Positions 1-6,465 of a stretch of DNA of 6,896 bases are shown one piece after another. Position numbers and translations under genes: made by a program. The stretch is taken from contig WRMM01000102.1 in NCBI GenBank assembly GCA_009777135.1, positions 1 to 6,896 on the forward strand, given 5' to 3'. Below the pieces are notes generated by a model. That model saw only the letters and a program-made list of their open reading frames with translations. It was not told the DNA's origin and made no database searches. The DNA comes from Candidatus Fibrimonadales bacterium (GTDB lineage: Bacteria > Fibrobacterota > Fibrobacteria > Fibrobacterales > Fibrobacteraceae). Every line of letters begins with the position of its first letter. Within the stretch, counting starts at the first letter, position 1.

Positions 1-372
1 TCTTGCAGCTATGATTTTATTTTCAACTTCCAAACCAACGTTTGAGTAAAGTTCTTTCAGTTTATTTGGATCCAAATGGTAATTCAGCGTTAGAACAGTT
101 GAAACAGTTTGCATATTCTTAGATGCTGCTGCTGCTGGCGCTTCTGCTTTTTGAGTGCGAATATCTACCTTTGAAATTGTTTGCATAATAGGAACTTTGA
201 AATGCAAACCCTCGCTAGTAACCGAGGTTATTTTCCCCCAAGTAAAAACCAGAGCCTTCTCACCAGCTCTAACCGTGTAAAAAGAGCCAGACACAAAAAT
301 TGAGCCTATAACCATAGCCACTACGGCAAAGGAAAGGAATCTATAATATTGCGGAACATTGTTTTTTGTCAT
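1..372 (-). CDS. Prohibitin-like SPFH/band-7 membrane protein, N-terminal part (cut by window edge)
   Basis: My translation of the minus strand from the ATG at 372-370 gives 124 residues that run off the left edge. Residues 1-11 are polar and residues 12-31 form one hydrophobic signal-anchor (FLSFAVVAMVIGSIFV). A band-7 start follows: FYTVRAGEKALVFTWGKI (about 31-48), then GLHFKVPI, VDIRTQK and TVLTLNYHLDP, ending LEVENKIIAAR. This order (YTVraGE, pGLhfkiP, vdvRtqk, LNYhldp) is that of prohibitin homologues; HflC/HflK are the nearest alternatives. Such proteins sit in the inner membrane, form large rings facing the periplasm and often modulate the FtsH protease. The gene is divergent from gyrB, with 33 bp between start codons. 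No Shine-Dalgarno lies upstream, but a TATATT hexamer sits 6 nt before the ATG, suggesting a leaderless or very short-leader transcript. The family is clear; the exact member is not. Confidence 0.85.
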   Translation of the reverse strand, partial: MTKNNVPQYYRFLSFAVVAMVIGSIFVSGSFYTVRAGEKALVFTWGKITSVTSEGLHFKVPIMQTISKVDIRTQKAEAPAAAASKNMQTVSTVLTLNYHLDPNKLKELYSNVGLEVENKIIAAR

Positions 373-377
373 GCGAA

Positions 378-399
378 TAATATACAAATTTCTATATTA
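378..399. promoter_or_regulatory. Near-perfect 22-bp palindrome with symmetric -10-like hexamers between SPFH gene and gyrB
   Basis: The arms TAATATA (378-384) and TATATTA (393-399) flank an 8-nt centre, CAAATTTC. Ten of eleven base pairs match; only C385/C392 fails. Each arm holds TATATT on the strand of the gene it faces: 393-398 on plus, 7 nt before the gyrB ATG, and 379-384 on minus, 6 nt before the SPFH ATG. That spacing is what leaderless promoters of the TANNNT type show. No good -35 box lies at the matching distance for either gene. A second candidate for gyrB is TTGTTT (359-364), 16 nt, TATACA (381-386), with a leader of about 13 nt. The whole element could also be an operator shared by both genes. 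The symmetry is seen directly; the function is inferred. Confidence 0.4.
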
Positions 400-405
400 C
401 CGCAC

Positions 406-2331
406 ATGTCAGAAGCAAATAATTATAGTGGCTCAAATATTACTGTTTTAGAAGGTTTAGAGGCTGTGCGTGTTCGCCCAGCCATGTATATAGGCAGCAC
501 TGATGGCAGAGGTTTGCATCATTTGGTTTGGGAAGTTGTGGATAACTCGGTTGATGAGGCTCTGGCTGGATATTGCTCCAAAATAGATATTTCAATAATG
601 CCGGGCAACGGAATAAGAGTTGTTGATAACGGGCGCGGTATTCCAACGGATATTCACCCAAAAGAAAAAGTTGGCACCCTGCAAGTAGTTATGACAAAAC
701 TTCACGCTGGCGGCAAATTTGATGACAATTCCTACAAGGTTTCTGCAGGCTTGCACGGGGTAGGCGTAAGTTGCGTAAATGCGCTTTCAACAAAACTCAT
801 AGCTACAATAACTAGAGGCGGTAAAATTATACGCCAGGAGTTTTCAAGAGGAAACCCTATTGCTCCTCAATATGAAATAGGCACTGCTCCAATGGATGCC
901 CATGGAACCTGCATTGAATTTTATCCGGACTCCAGCATTTTTACCGAGACTGAATATAATTACGAAACCATAGCCACAAGAGCTAGAGAATTTGCATTTT
1001 TGAACAAAGGCCTTACATTAATTGTTAGCGATGAACGCGTACAAGACGATATTAAAAAAGAGGAATTTTGCTACCCTGGCGGGTTAGGTTCCTTTATAGA
1101 ATACATAGACCAAAATCGCAAACCGCTTTTTCAAAAGCCCATTGTAATTTCAGCAGAAGCCGGCAGCTATCCGCTAGAGATAGCTATTCGCTACACAGAC
1201 AGCTATCAAGACAACCTTTTTAGCTTTGTGAATAATGTGAACACTTATGATGGCGGAACCCATATAACAGGATTTAAAACCGGATTGACAAGAGTTGTGG
1301 TAAAACATGCGGCTGGCAAAATATCAAAGCCCAAAAAAGATGTGGAAATTTCGGGCGCGGATGTTTTGGAAGGCTTAACCGCTATTATCGCAATTAAAAT
1401 TCCGCAGCCTCAGTTTGAAGGGCAAACAAAAAGAAAGCTGGGAAATTCCGAAGCAAAATCCGGCGTGGAAGTTGCCATATTCAAAGCCTTGGATGAATTT
1501 TTTGTTGAAAATCCTGCCATAACAAAAATCATTGCAGAAAAAGTTTACAACACCGCAGAAGGCAGAGTTGCTATGCGCAAGGCAAAAGATGCGGTGAGCA
1601 GAAAAGGAATTTTGGAGGGCGGCGGGCTTCCCGGCAAACTCTCGGATTGCTCTTCTAGAGACCCCGAAAAATGCGAACTGTTTTTGGTTGAGGGTGATTC
1701 TGCAGGCGGCTCGGCAAAACAGGGGCGCACAAGGGAATATCAGGCGATTTTGGCGTTAAAGGGAAAAATTTTGAATGTTGAAAAAGCAAACGATGTTCAA
1801 ATTTTCAGCAACGATGAAATTAAAACAATGATTCAATCCATAGGCACTGGCATAAGAGATGATTTTAAATTAGAGAAACTCCGCTATCACAAAATAATAA
1901 TAATGACCGATGCCGATGTTGATGGCTCTCATATTCAAACATTGCTTTTGACATTCTTTTACCGCTATATGCGCCCGCTTGTGGATGGCGGCTATGTTTA
2001 TTTGGCAACACCGCCTCTTTACCGCGTAAAATCTGGCAGGCAAGAAACCTACTGCTTTTCGGACGAAGACAAGGATGAATTGGTAAGTTCCATAAGAGAG
2101 AGCGGAAAAAAGGCTGAGCTTCAACGCTACAAAGGCCTTGGCGAAATGAACCCTGACCAACTTGCAAGCACCACAATGGCGCCAGAAACTCGCGTGCTTA
2201 AACAGTGCTGCGTAGAAGATGCCATTAACGCAGACCAGATTTTCTCCATGCTCATGGGCGAAGAGGTTGAGCCACGCCGCAAATTTATTGAAGCGAATGC
2301 GTATAAGGTGCTGGATAAGCTGGACGTGTAG
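406..2331 (+). CDS. gyrB: DNA gyrase subunit B
   Basis: 641 residues, the length of the short GyrB form that lacks the insertion found in E. coli. GyrB supplies the ATPase and part of the cleavage site of the GyrA2GyrB2 topoisomerase that introduces negative supercoils. The GHKL ATPase comes first: E43-VVDN-S with N47 as the Mg-ATP ligand, D74-NGRGIP binding adenine, and the GLHGVG lid (115-120). A transducer with QTKRKLGN follows. The TOPRIM domain has EGDSAGGSAKQGR with acidic E429 and then D502-A-D504-V-D506. The C-terminal part has RYKGLGEMNP. ILNVEKA after the QGR motif points to GyrB rather than ParE. An upstream in-frame TTG at 349 is rejected because it adds 19 unrelated residues overlapping the SPFH gene; the conserved N-terminus starts at the ATG at 406. 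No Shine-Dalgarno is visible. Small oddities are HIQT where HIRT is usual (Q511) and LALKGK where LPLKGK is usual. gyrA is not adjacent. Confidence 0.97.
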   Translation: MSEANNYSGSNITVLEGLEAVRVRPAMYIGSTDGRGLHHLVWEVVDNSVDEALAGYCSKIDISIMPGNGIRVVDNGRGIPTDIHPKEKVGTLQVVMTKLHAGGKFDDNSYKVSAGLHGVGVSCVNALSTKLIATITRGGKIIRQEFSRGNPIAPQYEIGTAPMDAHGTCIEFYPDSSIFTETEYNYETIATRAREFAFLNKGLTLIVSDERVQDDIKKEEFCYPGGLGSFIEYIDQNRKPLFQKPIVISAEAGSYPLEIAIRYTDSYQDNLFSFVNNVNTYDGGTHITGFKTGLTRVVVKHAAGKISKPKKDVEISGADVLEGLTAIIAIKIPQPQFEGQTKRKLGNSEAKSGVEVAIFKALDEFFVENPAITKIIAEKVYNTAEGRVAMRKAKDAVSRKGILEGGGLPGKLSDCSSRDPEKCELFLVEGDSAGGSAKQGRTREYQAILALKGKILNVEKANDVQIFSNDEIKTMIQSIGTGIRDDFKLEKLRYHKIIIMTDADVDGSHIQTLLLTFFYRYMRPLVDGGYVYLATPPLYRVKSGRQETYCFSDEDKDELVSSIRESGKKAELQRYKGLGEMNPDQLASTTMAPETRVLKQCCVEDAINADQIFSMLMGEEVEPRRKFIEANAYKVLDKLDV

Positions 2332-3802
2332 CTTGCTTTTTTGCTCTTTCGCCTTTGCGCAAGTTCAAGGCGAAACTCCAGCTTTAACTCCATTAACCAG
2401 CGAGTTGGGCACTCATTTGATTGCAATGCCAACCTACACATATAGCAGAATGCCCGGAACGCTTGGCTTAAGGGCAGAAGAAGAAACATGGCATCCCGAC
2501 AAATGGAGAAATCGGCAGATTTTTCATCGCTTTATTCCGATAATGGACTGGGAGCTAAAACAAAAAGAAAGCGGAATTTGGTTTTACACAGGCAACGAAA
2601 TTGGCGATGAGCTTTGGCAAGAAATAATTGGCAGAAACGATGAGCAAAATAGAACGCCCATGCTTTACGGAGGATTTGTTGCCAAGCCTGTTAACGGCTT
2701 TTATGCCATGGCGCAATTCAATCAAGTGGATCATTTTAGCGAAGCGACTTTTAATGCTCGCAGAGACAGGATTAATTCGCAAAAGTTTGCATTGGCAAGC
2801 GAGAATCTGCCGGCATATTCAGGGGTTTTCGGTGGGCTTGGCTATAACAATGAATTGAGGGGAGAGAGGTCTTTATTTAAAAATGCGTCTGTCTTAGCTG
2901 GATCTGAATATCTTTGGGCTTGGAACGAGAATGAATGGATGCCAATTCAAATCAGCCCAAGGGTTGAGGCAAACGCCAGCCTTTATTTTATGGAGCATGA
3001 AATTGAATTGCATGCAGCAACGGAAAAATTTCAAATCAAAGATTCTGCCACAGAAAATCGCAGCGACATTGGGCTTAGAATGAGAGGCAAAAATACGGGC
3101 GGCGGTTTTTATGTGACCGAAGCGAAAGGCGGAGAAAATATTACCATTTGGACGGATTTCAATCATAGTCTTTTTGGTTTTGCAAATAGAGGTTTTATAG
3201 CGGTTGACGCATGGCCAAATCAAGAAATAAAACGTGAAGATATTCACTTTGCAGATAGTTTGGAATACGGAATTAACATGAGCAATAGCACTGATTTAAC
3301 GCTTGGGGTTTTGGTAAATCAAAATGGGGCAAAGCTATATGGAGAAACTGCTTATGAATCCAAGCCTTTGTCCGCAAAATCAAGGGCTTATCAAAACTAT
3401 ACCGCAGATTTTCAATCCATTGGCCTTGATGGCGAAGTTGCTTATAAGTCTGCTTTGGCAGAAGCAGGAGTTGCATATTCAAGAGAGTTTTTTGAATATT
3501 ACCGCGAGCATATTTTTTACAATATTAAGCCAGCGGAAACTTCGGCAAAGATTTTTTTGAAATACAGTTTTTTGAGAAACTTGATATTTGCGCATGAATT
3601 GGTTTATCGCAGCGAGATTAGGAGCGATGTTGATATTCCTGCAACGTGGTTTTGGAATGCTCAAATAGAGCAGAAAATCCCAAAGCTGAACACATCGCTT
3701 TACGCTGTTTGGCTGCACGCTCTTTCCAAAGACAATAAAGACTTTTCTTTTGGCGGCGTTAACAGAACAAGATTTTACTGCGGGCTTAATACTTGGTTTT
3801 AA
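2297..3802 (+). CDS. Predicted outer-membrane beta-barrel protein of unknown function
   Basis: 501 residues, no family recognised. The ATG at 2297 gives a classic signal peptide: MRIR, a hydrophobic core at about 5-18 and a likely cut after AFA at residue 21. A longer in-frame reading from 2219 would bury this signal behind 26 extra residues, so I reject it. The mature protein of about 480 residues is rich in aromatic and alternating polar/apolar stretches (for example GFYAMAQFNQVDHF, GGGFYVTEAKGG, LEYGINMSNSTDLTLGVLV). It ends RTRFYCGLNTWF, with the terminal phenylalanine and alternating pattern of a BAM-recognised beta-signal. This suggests a barrel of perhaps 16 or more strands. No TonB box, plug or peptidoglycan-binding domain is visible, so porin, transporter and secretion roles remain open. 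The gene overlaps the end of gyrB by 35 nt in another frame and has no Shine-Dalgarno, so it may depend on read-through from gyrB. Confidence 0.75.
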   Translation: MRIRCWISWTCSLLFCSFAFAQVQGETPALTPLTSELGTHLIAMPTYTYSRMPGTLGLRAEEETWHPDKWRNRQIFHRFIPIMDWELKQKESGIWFYTGNEIGDELWQEIIGRNDEQNRTPMLYGGFVAKPVNGFYAMAQFNQVDHFSEATFNARRDRINSQKFALASENLPAYSGVFGGLGYNNELRGERSLFKNASVLAGSEYLWAWNENEWMPIQISPRVEANASLYFMEHEIELHAATEKFQIKDSATENRSDIGLRMRGKNTGGGFYVTEAKGGENITIWTDFNHSLFGFANRGFIAVDAWPNQEIKREDIHFADSLEYGINMSNSTDLTLGVLVNQNGAKLYGETAYESKPLSAKSRAYQNYTADFQSIGLDGEVAYKSALAEAGVAYSREFFEYYREHIFYNIKPAETSAKIFLKYSFLRNLIFAHELVYRSEIRSDVDIPATWFWNAQIEQKIPKLNTSLYAVWLHALSKDNKDFSFGGVNRTRFYCGLNTWF

Positions 3803-4671
3803 TGCTTCAATCTTTCCCTTGGATGAAATCTGTGGTGTTCGGCTTTTAGGTAGTCGTTGTCCAAGTGGGTGTAAATTTGCGTGGTGGCTAAGTTTGCGTG
3901 GCCAAGAAGTTCTTGCAAAATTCGCAAATCCATGCCGCCCGCTAGGCAATGCGTTGCAAAGGAATGCCTGAATGAATGCGGGCTGATTGAACTTTTCTCC
4001 AAAAATGCGGTGCGGTTTTGAATAATTTTCCACGCCCCTACTCGGCTAAGTTTTTTGCCATGAAAGTTGAGAATAACGGTATCTATTTTTGGCTTTAGTT
4101 GCTGCCTCCATTCCTTAATCCACCGCTCCAAATTTTCTTTTGCCTTGCCAGAGAGCGGAACCAATCGCTGTTTATTGCCTTTGCCCACAGGAGTTATCCA
4201 CCCTTTGTCAAGCTGAACGTGTTCCAGTTTTAGCGAAACAGCCTCGCTAATCCTAAGCCCCATGCTGTATAAAAGTTCCAGCAAAGCTATGTCTCTAGCT
4301 CCAAATTTATCATTCGGTAGTATATTTTCAAAAATCTGCATAACCTCATCTATGCTTAAACAATGCGGCAAATATTTTTCCAAACGGGGCGCTGCAAAAA
4401 GATTTTCGGGCGAAAAGTCCAATTCTCCTCGCTCCTCCAAATAATTCAAAAAACCGCGCAGGGAAGAAAGGTGCCGTGCCAGCGAAGAAGGTTTATAGTC
4501 AAAGGCTTTTGCTCTTTCGCTTAAAAACGTGTCTATGTTATCTATGGTAATCTCGGTTAGTTCGCAAAGCGGCATTAAATCGGCTTCATAGCTTTTTATG
4601 GTCTGTTTGGATAAATTTTTTTCCAAAGCTAAGTAACGCAGGTAGTTTTTGAGCAAAGCGGAGATGTTCAT
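3799..4671 (-). CDS. XerC/XerD-type tyrosine site-specific recombinase
   Basis: 290 residues, a usual Xer length. The N-terminal SAM-like core-binding domain covers about 1-90 (YLALEKNLSKQTIKSYEADL, LARHLSSLRGFLNYL). The catalytic domain carries the full set of active-site residues: R140 in GLRISEA, K164 in VGKGNKQR, H232 and R235 in HSFRHSFATH, H258 in LLGHANLATTQ, and nucleophile Y267 in IYTH. The end (HHRFHPRERLKH) resembles the Xer tail that contacts the partner protomer. Xer proteins normally resolve chromosome dimers at dif with FtsK. XerC and XerD cannot be told apart here, so I give no symbol; a single-Xer system or an accessory integrase is also possible. The gene converges on the barrel-protein gene with overlapping stops and is divergent from the prenyltransferase gene. 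The start at 4671 is chosen because MNISALLKNYLRYL aligns with normal Xer N-termini. No Shine-Dalgarno is seen. Confidence 0.93.
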   Translation of the reverse strand: MNISALLKNYLRYLALEKNLSKQTIKSYEADLMPLCELTEITIDNIDTFLSERAKAFDYKPSSLARHLSSLRGFLNYLEERGELDFSPENLFAAPRLEKYLPHCLSIDEVMQIFENILPNDKFGARDIALLELLYSMGLRISEAVSLKLEHVQLDKGWITPVGKGNKQRLVPLSGKAKENLERWIKEWRQQLKPKIDTVILNFHGKKLSRVGAWKIIQNRTAFLEKSSISPHSFRHSFATHCLAGGMDLRILQELLGHANLATTQIYTHLDNDYLKAEHHRFHPRERLKH

Positions 4672-4677
4672 TGTTGG

Positions 4678-4704
4678 TAAGCTAGAAAATAATTTTCTAG
4701 CTTA
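4678..4704. promoter_or_regulatory. Perfect 27-bp palindrome between xer and ubiA-family start codons
   Basis: Two 13-bp arms (4678-4690, TAAGCTAGAAAAT, and 4692-4704, its exact reverse complement) flank one central A at 4691. The element takes up most of the 44-bp gap, ending 6 nt from the xer ATG and 11 nt from the prenyltransferase ATG. It overlaps a candidate xer promoter, so a dimeric repressor site is the simplest reading. In RNA of either strand it would form a stem of about 12 bp next to a start codon, which could also affect translation. A Xer binding site is a further option: 11-bp arms would leave a 5-nt centre, close to the dif plan, although the centre is more symmetric than in known dif sites. 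Confidence 0.6.
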
Positions 4705-4714
4705 TCCATGTCTA
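4686..4714 (-). promoter_or_regulatory. Candidate sigma70-type promoter for the xer gene
   Basis: On the minus strand, TAGACA (4714-4709; five of six matches to TTGACA) is followed after exactly 17 nt by TATTTT (4691-4686; four of six matches to TATAAT). Transcription would start near 4679, leaving a leader of about 8 nt before the ATG at 4671, consistent with the lack of a Shine-Dalgarno. The -10 box and most of the spacer lie inside the 27-bp palindrome, so a protein bound there would block this promoter. The -35 box ends next to the divergent start codon. I found no equally good promoter for the prenyltransferase gene. Confidence 0.4.
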
Positions 4715-4715
4715 T

Positions 4716-5591
4716 ATGTTTTCAGCTATAACGGAATATGGAAAGCTTGTTCGCTTAAGCCATACGCTTTTTGCGTTGCCTTTTGCGCTTGCCGCCATGT
4801 TTGCTGCCGCTGGAGGATGGCCGGATATAAAAGTTCTTTTGCTTACTTTGGCTTGCATGTTTACCGCAAGGAATGGCGCAATGGCTTTTAACAGGCTTGC
4901 TGACGCAAAATTTGACGCTCTTAATCCTCGCACGGCAGGCAGGCATATTCCAGCAGGCATAATTTCAAAAAGAAATGCAACTATTTTTATAATTGCAAAC
5001 GGCATGGCATTTGTTTTTTTTGCATGGCTCTTAAATAGCTTTGCTTTTTATTGCAGCCTGCCTTTGTTTTTGTTTTTGCTTTCTTATTCGCTTTGGAAAC
5101 GCTTTTCTTGCTTTTCGCATTTTATGCTGGGCATTGCCATTGGGTTCAGCCCGCTTGGGGCGTGGATTGCGGTTAAGGGCAGCCTCGCTCTGCTGCCCGC
5201 CGCATTAGGAATTATGCTGATGTTTTGGATGGCGGGCTTTGATATAATTTACGCAAGCCAAGATATTGAGGCAGACAAGAAATTGGGTTTGCATTCCATA
5301 CCTGTGAAATTCGGTTTGCAAAAATCCATGTTTATAGCATTTCTATGCCACATTGCCATGCTTGGGTTTGCGGCATTTATGGGTTTTTGGTGGAATTTGG
5401 GTTTGCCTTGGCACGTAGCTCTGGCTGTTATTGCTTTGACTCTTTTGTATATACATTTATTTAGAAAGTCAAGCGATTTGGACAAGGTGAATAGGGATTT
5501 TTTTTTGGCAAATATTGCGGTGAGTTTTTTAGTTATGTTAGGGCTTGGAGTTTGGGTTTTTACAGGAGATTTGCATGCGTTTATTCCCTAA
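4716..5591 (+). CDS. UbiA-family prenyltransferase, probably menaquinone-pathway (MqnP-like)
   Basis: 291 residues with about eight or nine hydrophobic helices, an integral inner-membrane enzyme. Both aspartate-rich motifs that bind Mg-prenyl diphosphate are present. The first is N59-R-L-A-D63-AKF-D67 followed by NPRTAGRHIPAG. The second is D176-IIYASQ-D183-IEA-D187, followed by KKLGLHSIP. The ARNGAMAFNR...NPRTAGR form of motif one is characteristic of the UbiA-like subgroup annotated as putative 4-hydroxybenzoate polyprenyltransferase, several members of which work in the futalosine route to menaquinone as MqnP. I therefore infer prenylation of an aromatic quinone precursor. No other quinone gene is in the window, so UbiA proper cannot be excluded. 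An ATG at 4708 is out of frame. No Shine-Dalgarno precedes 4716, and the 27-bp palindrome ends 11 nt upstream. The 3' end overlaps the next gene by 17 nt, which implies co-transcription. Confidence 0.88.
   Translation: MFSAITEYGKLVRLSHTLFALPFALAAMFAAAGGWPDIKVLLLTLACMFTARNGAMAFNRLADAKFDALNPRTAGRHIPAGIISKRNATIFIIANGMAFVFFAWLLNSFAFYCSLPLFLFLLSYSLWKRFSCFSHFMLGIAIGFSPLGAWIAVKGSLALLPAALGIMLMFWMAGFDIIYASQDIEADKKLGLHSIPVKFGLQKSMFIAFLCHIAMLGFAAFMGFWWNLGLPWHVALAVIALTLLYIHLFRKSSDLDKVNRDFFLANIAVSFLVMLGLGVWVFTGDLHAFIP
5563..5567 (+). promoter_or_regulatory. Shine-Dalgarno for the 69-residue membrane protein
   Basis: AGGAG lies 6 nt before the ATG at 5575, inside the end of the prenyltransferase gene. It is the only strong Shine-Dalgarno I see at any start in the window. 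It decides the start at 5575 over the in-frame upstream ATG at 5545, which has no such site and would lie deeper in the prenyltransferase gene. Confidence 0.6.
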
Positions 5592-5784
5592 AATGCCGGA
5601 TAATATGAGTTTCTGGCGAAAGTTGAGCATGTTTTGCGTTATGTTCACAGGCGGCAGCTTGCTGGCTGGCCGTTTTTTCCCAGAAGCTAGAGATGATGTA
5701 GAAATTCTTGTATGGATTGGCGGCGTTGGGCTAGCTTTGGGTATTGTTATGCAGTTTGTGCTGGATAGGAAGAATCGCTCCTAG
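5575..5784 (+). CDS. Small two-helix membrane protein, unknown function
   Basis: 69 residues from the ATG at 5575, preceded by AGGAG at good spacing. I do not recognise a family. Two hydrophobic stretches are visible: residues about 17-34 (LSMFCVMFTGGSLLAGRFF) and about 42-62 (ILVWIGGVGLALGIVMQFVL). They are joined by a short acidic loop, PEARDDVE, and followed by a basic tail, DRKNRS. The basic N-terminus and C-terminus and acidic loop suggest a hairpin with both ends in the cytoplasm. The start overlaps the prenyltransferase gene by 17 nt, so translation is probably coupled, and the product may act with or near that enzyme; this is inference from position only. The last 54 nt overlap the convergent rsmE gene. 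The Shine-Dalgarno and the clean two-helix pattern argue that it is real. Confidence 0.65.
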   Translation: MRLFPKMPDNMSFWRKLSMFCVMFTGGSLLAGRFFPEARDDVEILVWIGGVGLALGIVMQFVLDRKNRS

Positions 5785-6462
5785 AGCAATGATTGGAGCG
5801 GTTACTGCTCTTAGCCGGGTAGAACCTAGGGAAAGGAAAGAAGCGTTTTTGTTTTTTAGAGCCTCTAGCTCGGCTGGGGAAAAGCCGCCTTCGGGACCTG
5901 TTAGGATAGCGGTGTGGGTAGCTGGTAGCGACAAACTGCTAGCGGCTAGCGTTCCGTCTTTATTGCAAACTATTAGGTTTCCGTTGAAATTTTCCAGAAA
6001 TTTGCTTAGGTAAATTGGAGGTTTTATTTCAGTTAGCCAAGATTTGCGGCTTTGTTTTAGGGCTGCAAGGCTTTTTGCTTCCATTCGGCGGCAAAGTTTG
6101 CTTAAATCGGAGTTTCTTGGTTCCTGGCTTCTTTCTGTTCTGAGCAGGTGGATTGCGGCTAGCGGCAATTGCGCAGCGTGAAAGGCGATTTCTTCTTCTC
6201 CGCCATCAGAAAGGCAGCCTATAGCCAAGTGGATTTTAGGCGGCGGTTCCTGTTCGCTTATGCTTTTTATATGAACTTTGCAGACTTTGGGGCTGGCTTC
6301 CAATATTTCTGCATTAGCAAAACAGCCTTTTCCATTGCACAGCTCCAAGCTATCTCCTGCGCGCGCTCTGAAAGACTTTATAACGTGCCCGCTTTCTTCC
6401 AAGCTCAAAAAAGCCTCGCCTAGGCTTAGGTTTTCCAAATAAAAGTTGCTGTCAAGCTGCAC
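5731..6462 (-). CDS. rsmE: 16S rRNA m3U1498 methyltransferase RsmE
   Basis: 243 residues from a GTG at 6462. RsmE is a SPOUT (knotted) methyltransferase that uses S-adenosylmethionine to methylate N3 of U1498 in 16S rRNA. The N-terminal PUA-like part has NFYLENLSLGEAFLSLEESGHVIKSFRARAGDSLELCNGKG, matching the usual HHl.vvLR.k.GD.l.l..G.G pattern. The C-terminal SPOUT signature is LTGPEGGFSPAELEAL (G189-PEGG) and LSLGSTRLRAVTAPIIALGAIL. The usual RxETA is RAVTA here (V220 in place of a strongly conserved Glu; GTA against GAA/GAG). A longer in-frame reading to a TTG at 6516 is rejected because it runs through a tRNA gene. No ATG is available; TTG at 6438 is the other option but would drop the FY strand. 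The start lies 3 nt after tRNA-Ser with no Shine-Dalgarno. The 3' end overlaps the convergent small membrane gene by 54 nt. Confidence 0.9.
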   Translation of the reverse strand: MQLDSNFYLENLSLGEAFLSLEESGHVIKSFRARAGDSLELCNGKGCFANAEILEASPKVCKVHIKSISEQEPPPKIHLAIGCLSDGGEEEIAFHAAQLPLAAIHLLRTERSQEPRNSDLSKLCRRMEAKSLAALKQSRKSWLTEIKPPIYLSKFLENFNGNLIVCNKDGTLAASSLSLPATHTAILTGPEGGFSPAELEALKNKNASFLSLGSTRLRAVTAPIIALGAILPIQHKLHNNTQS

Positions 6463-6465
6463 AAG

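Noticed and set aside
378..399. dif site for XerCD
   Set aside because: The arms are 7 bp of AT-rich sequence with an 8-nt palindromic centre and do not match dif half-sites; promoter symmetry explains it better.
349..405. Extended gyrB start at TTG 349
   Set aside because: It adds 19 residues unlike any GyrB N-terminus and overlaps the SPFH gene; the ATG at 406 gives the standard start.
2219..2296. Longer start for the barrel-protein gene
   Set aside because: It would put 26 residues before an otherwise perfect signal peptide; the sequence is just the shadow of the gyrB end.
406..2331. ParE (topoisomerase IV) instead of GyrB
   Set aside because: SAKQGR followed by ILNVEKA is the GyrB form; ParE usually shows QARD and LNTW here.
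1865..2489. Minus-strand open frames across the gyrB end and barrel-protein start
   Set aside because: They lie antisense to strongly conserved GyrB motifs, have no recognisable domains and no start signals.
5776..5811. Terminator hairpin after the small membrane gene
   Set aside because: CGCTCC/GGAGCG and AGAGCA/TGCTCT can pair, but they compete, have long loops and no T-run, and lie in rsmE coding sequence.
5936..5952. Tandem GCTAGCG units
   Set aside because: Only two 7-bp copies inside rsmE coding sequence, explained by Leu-Ala-Ala-Ser codons.
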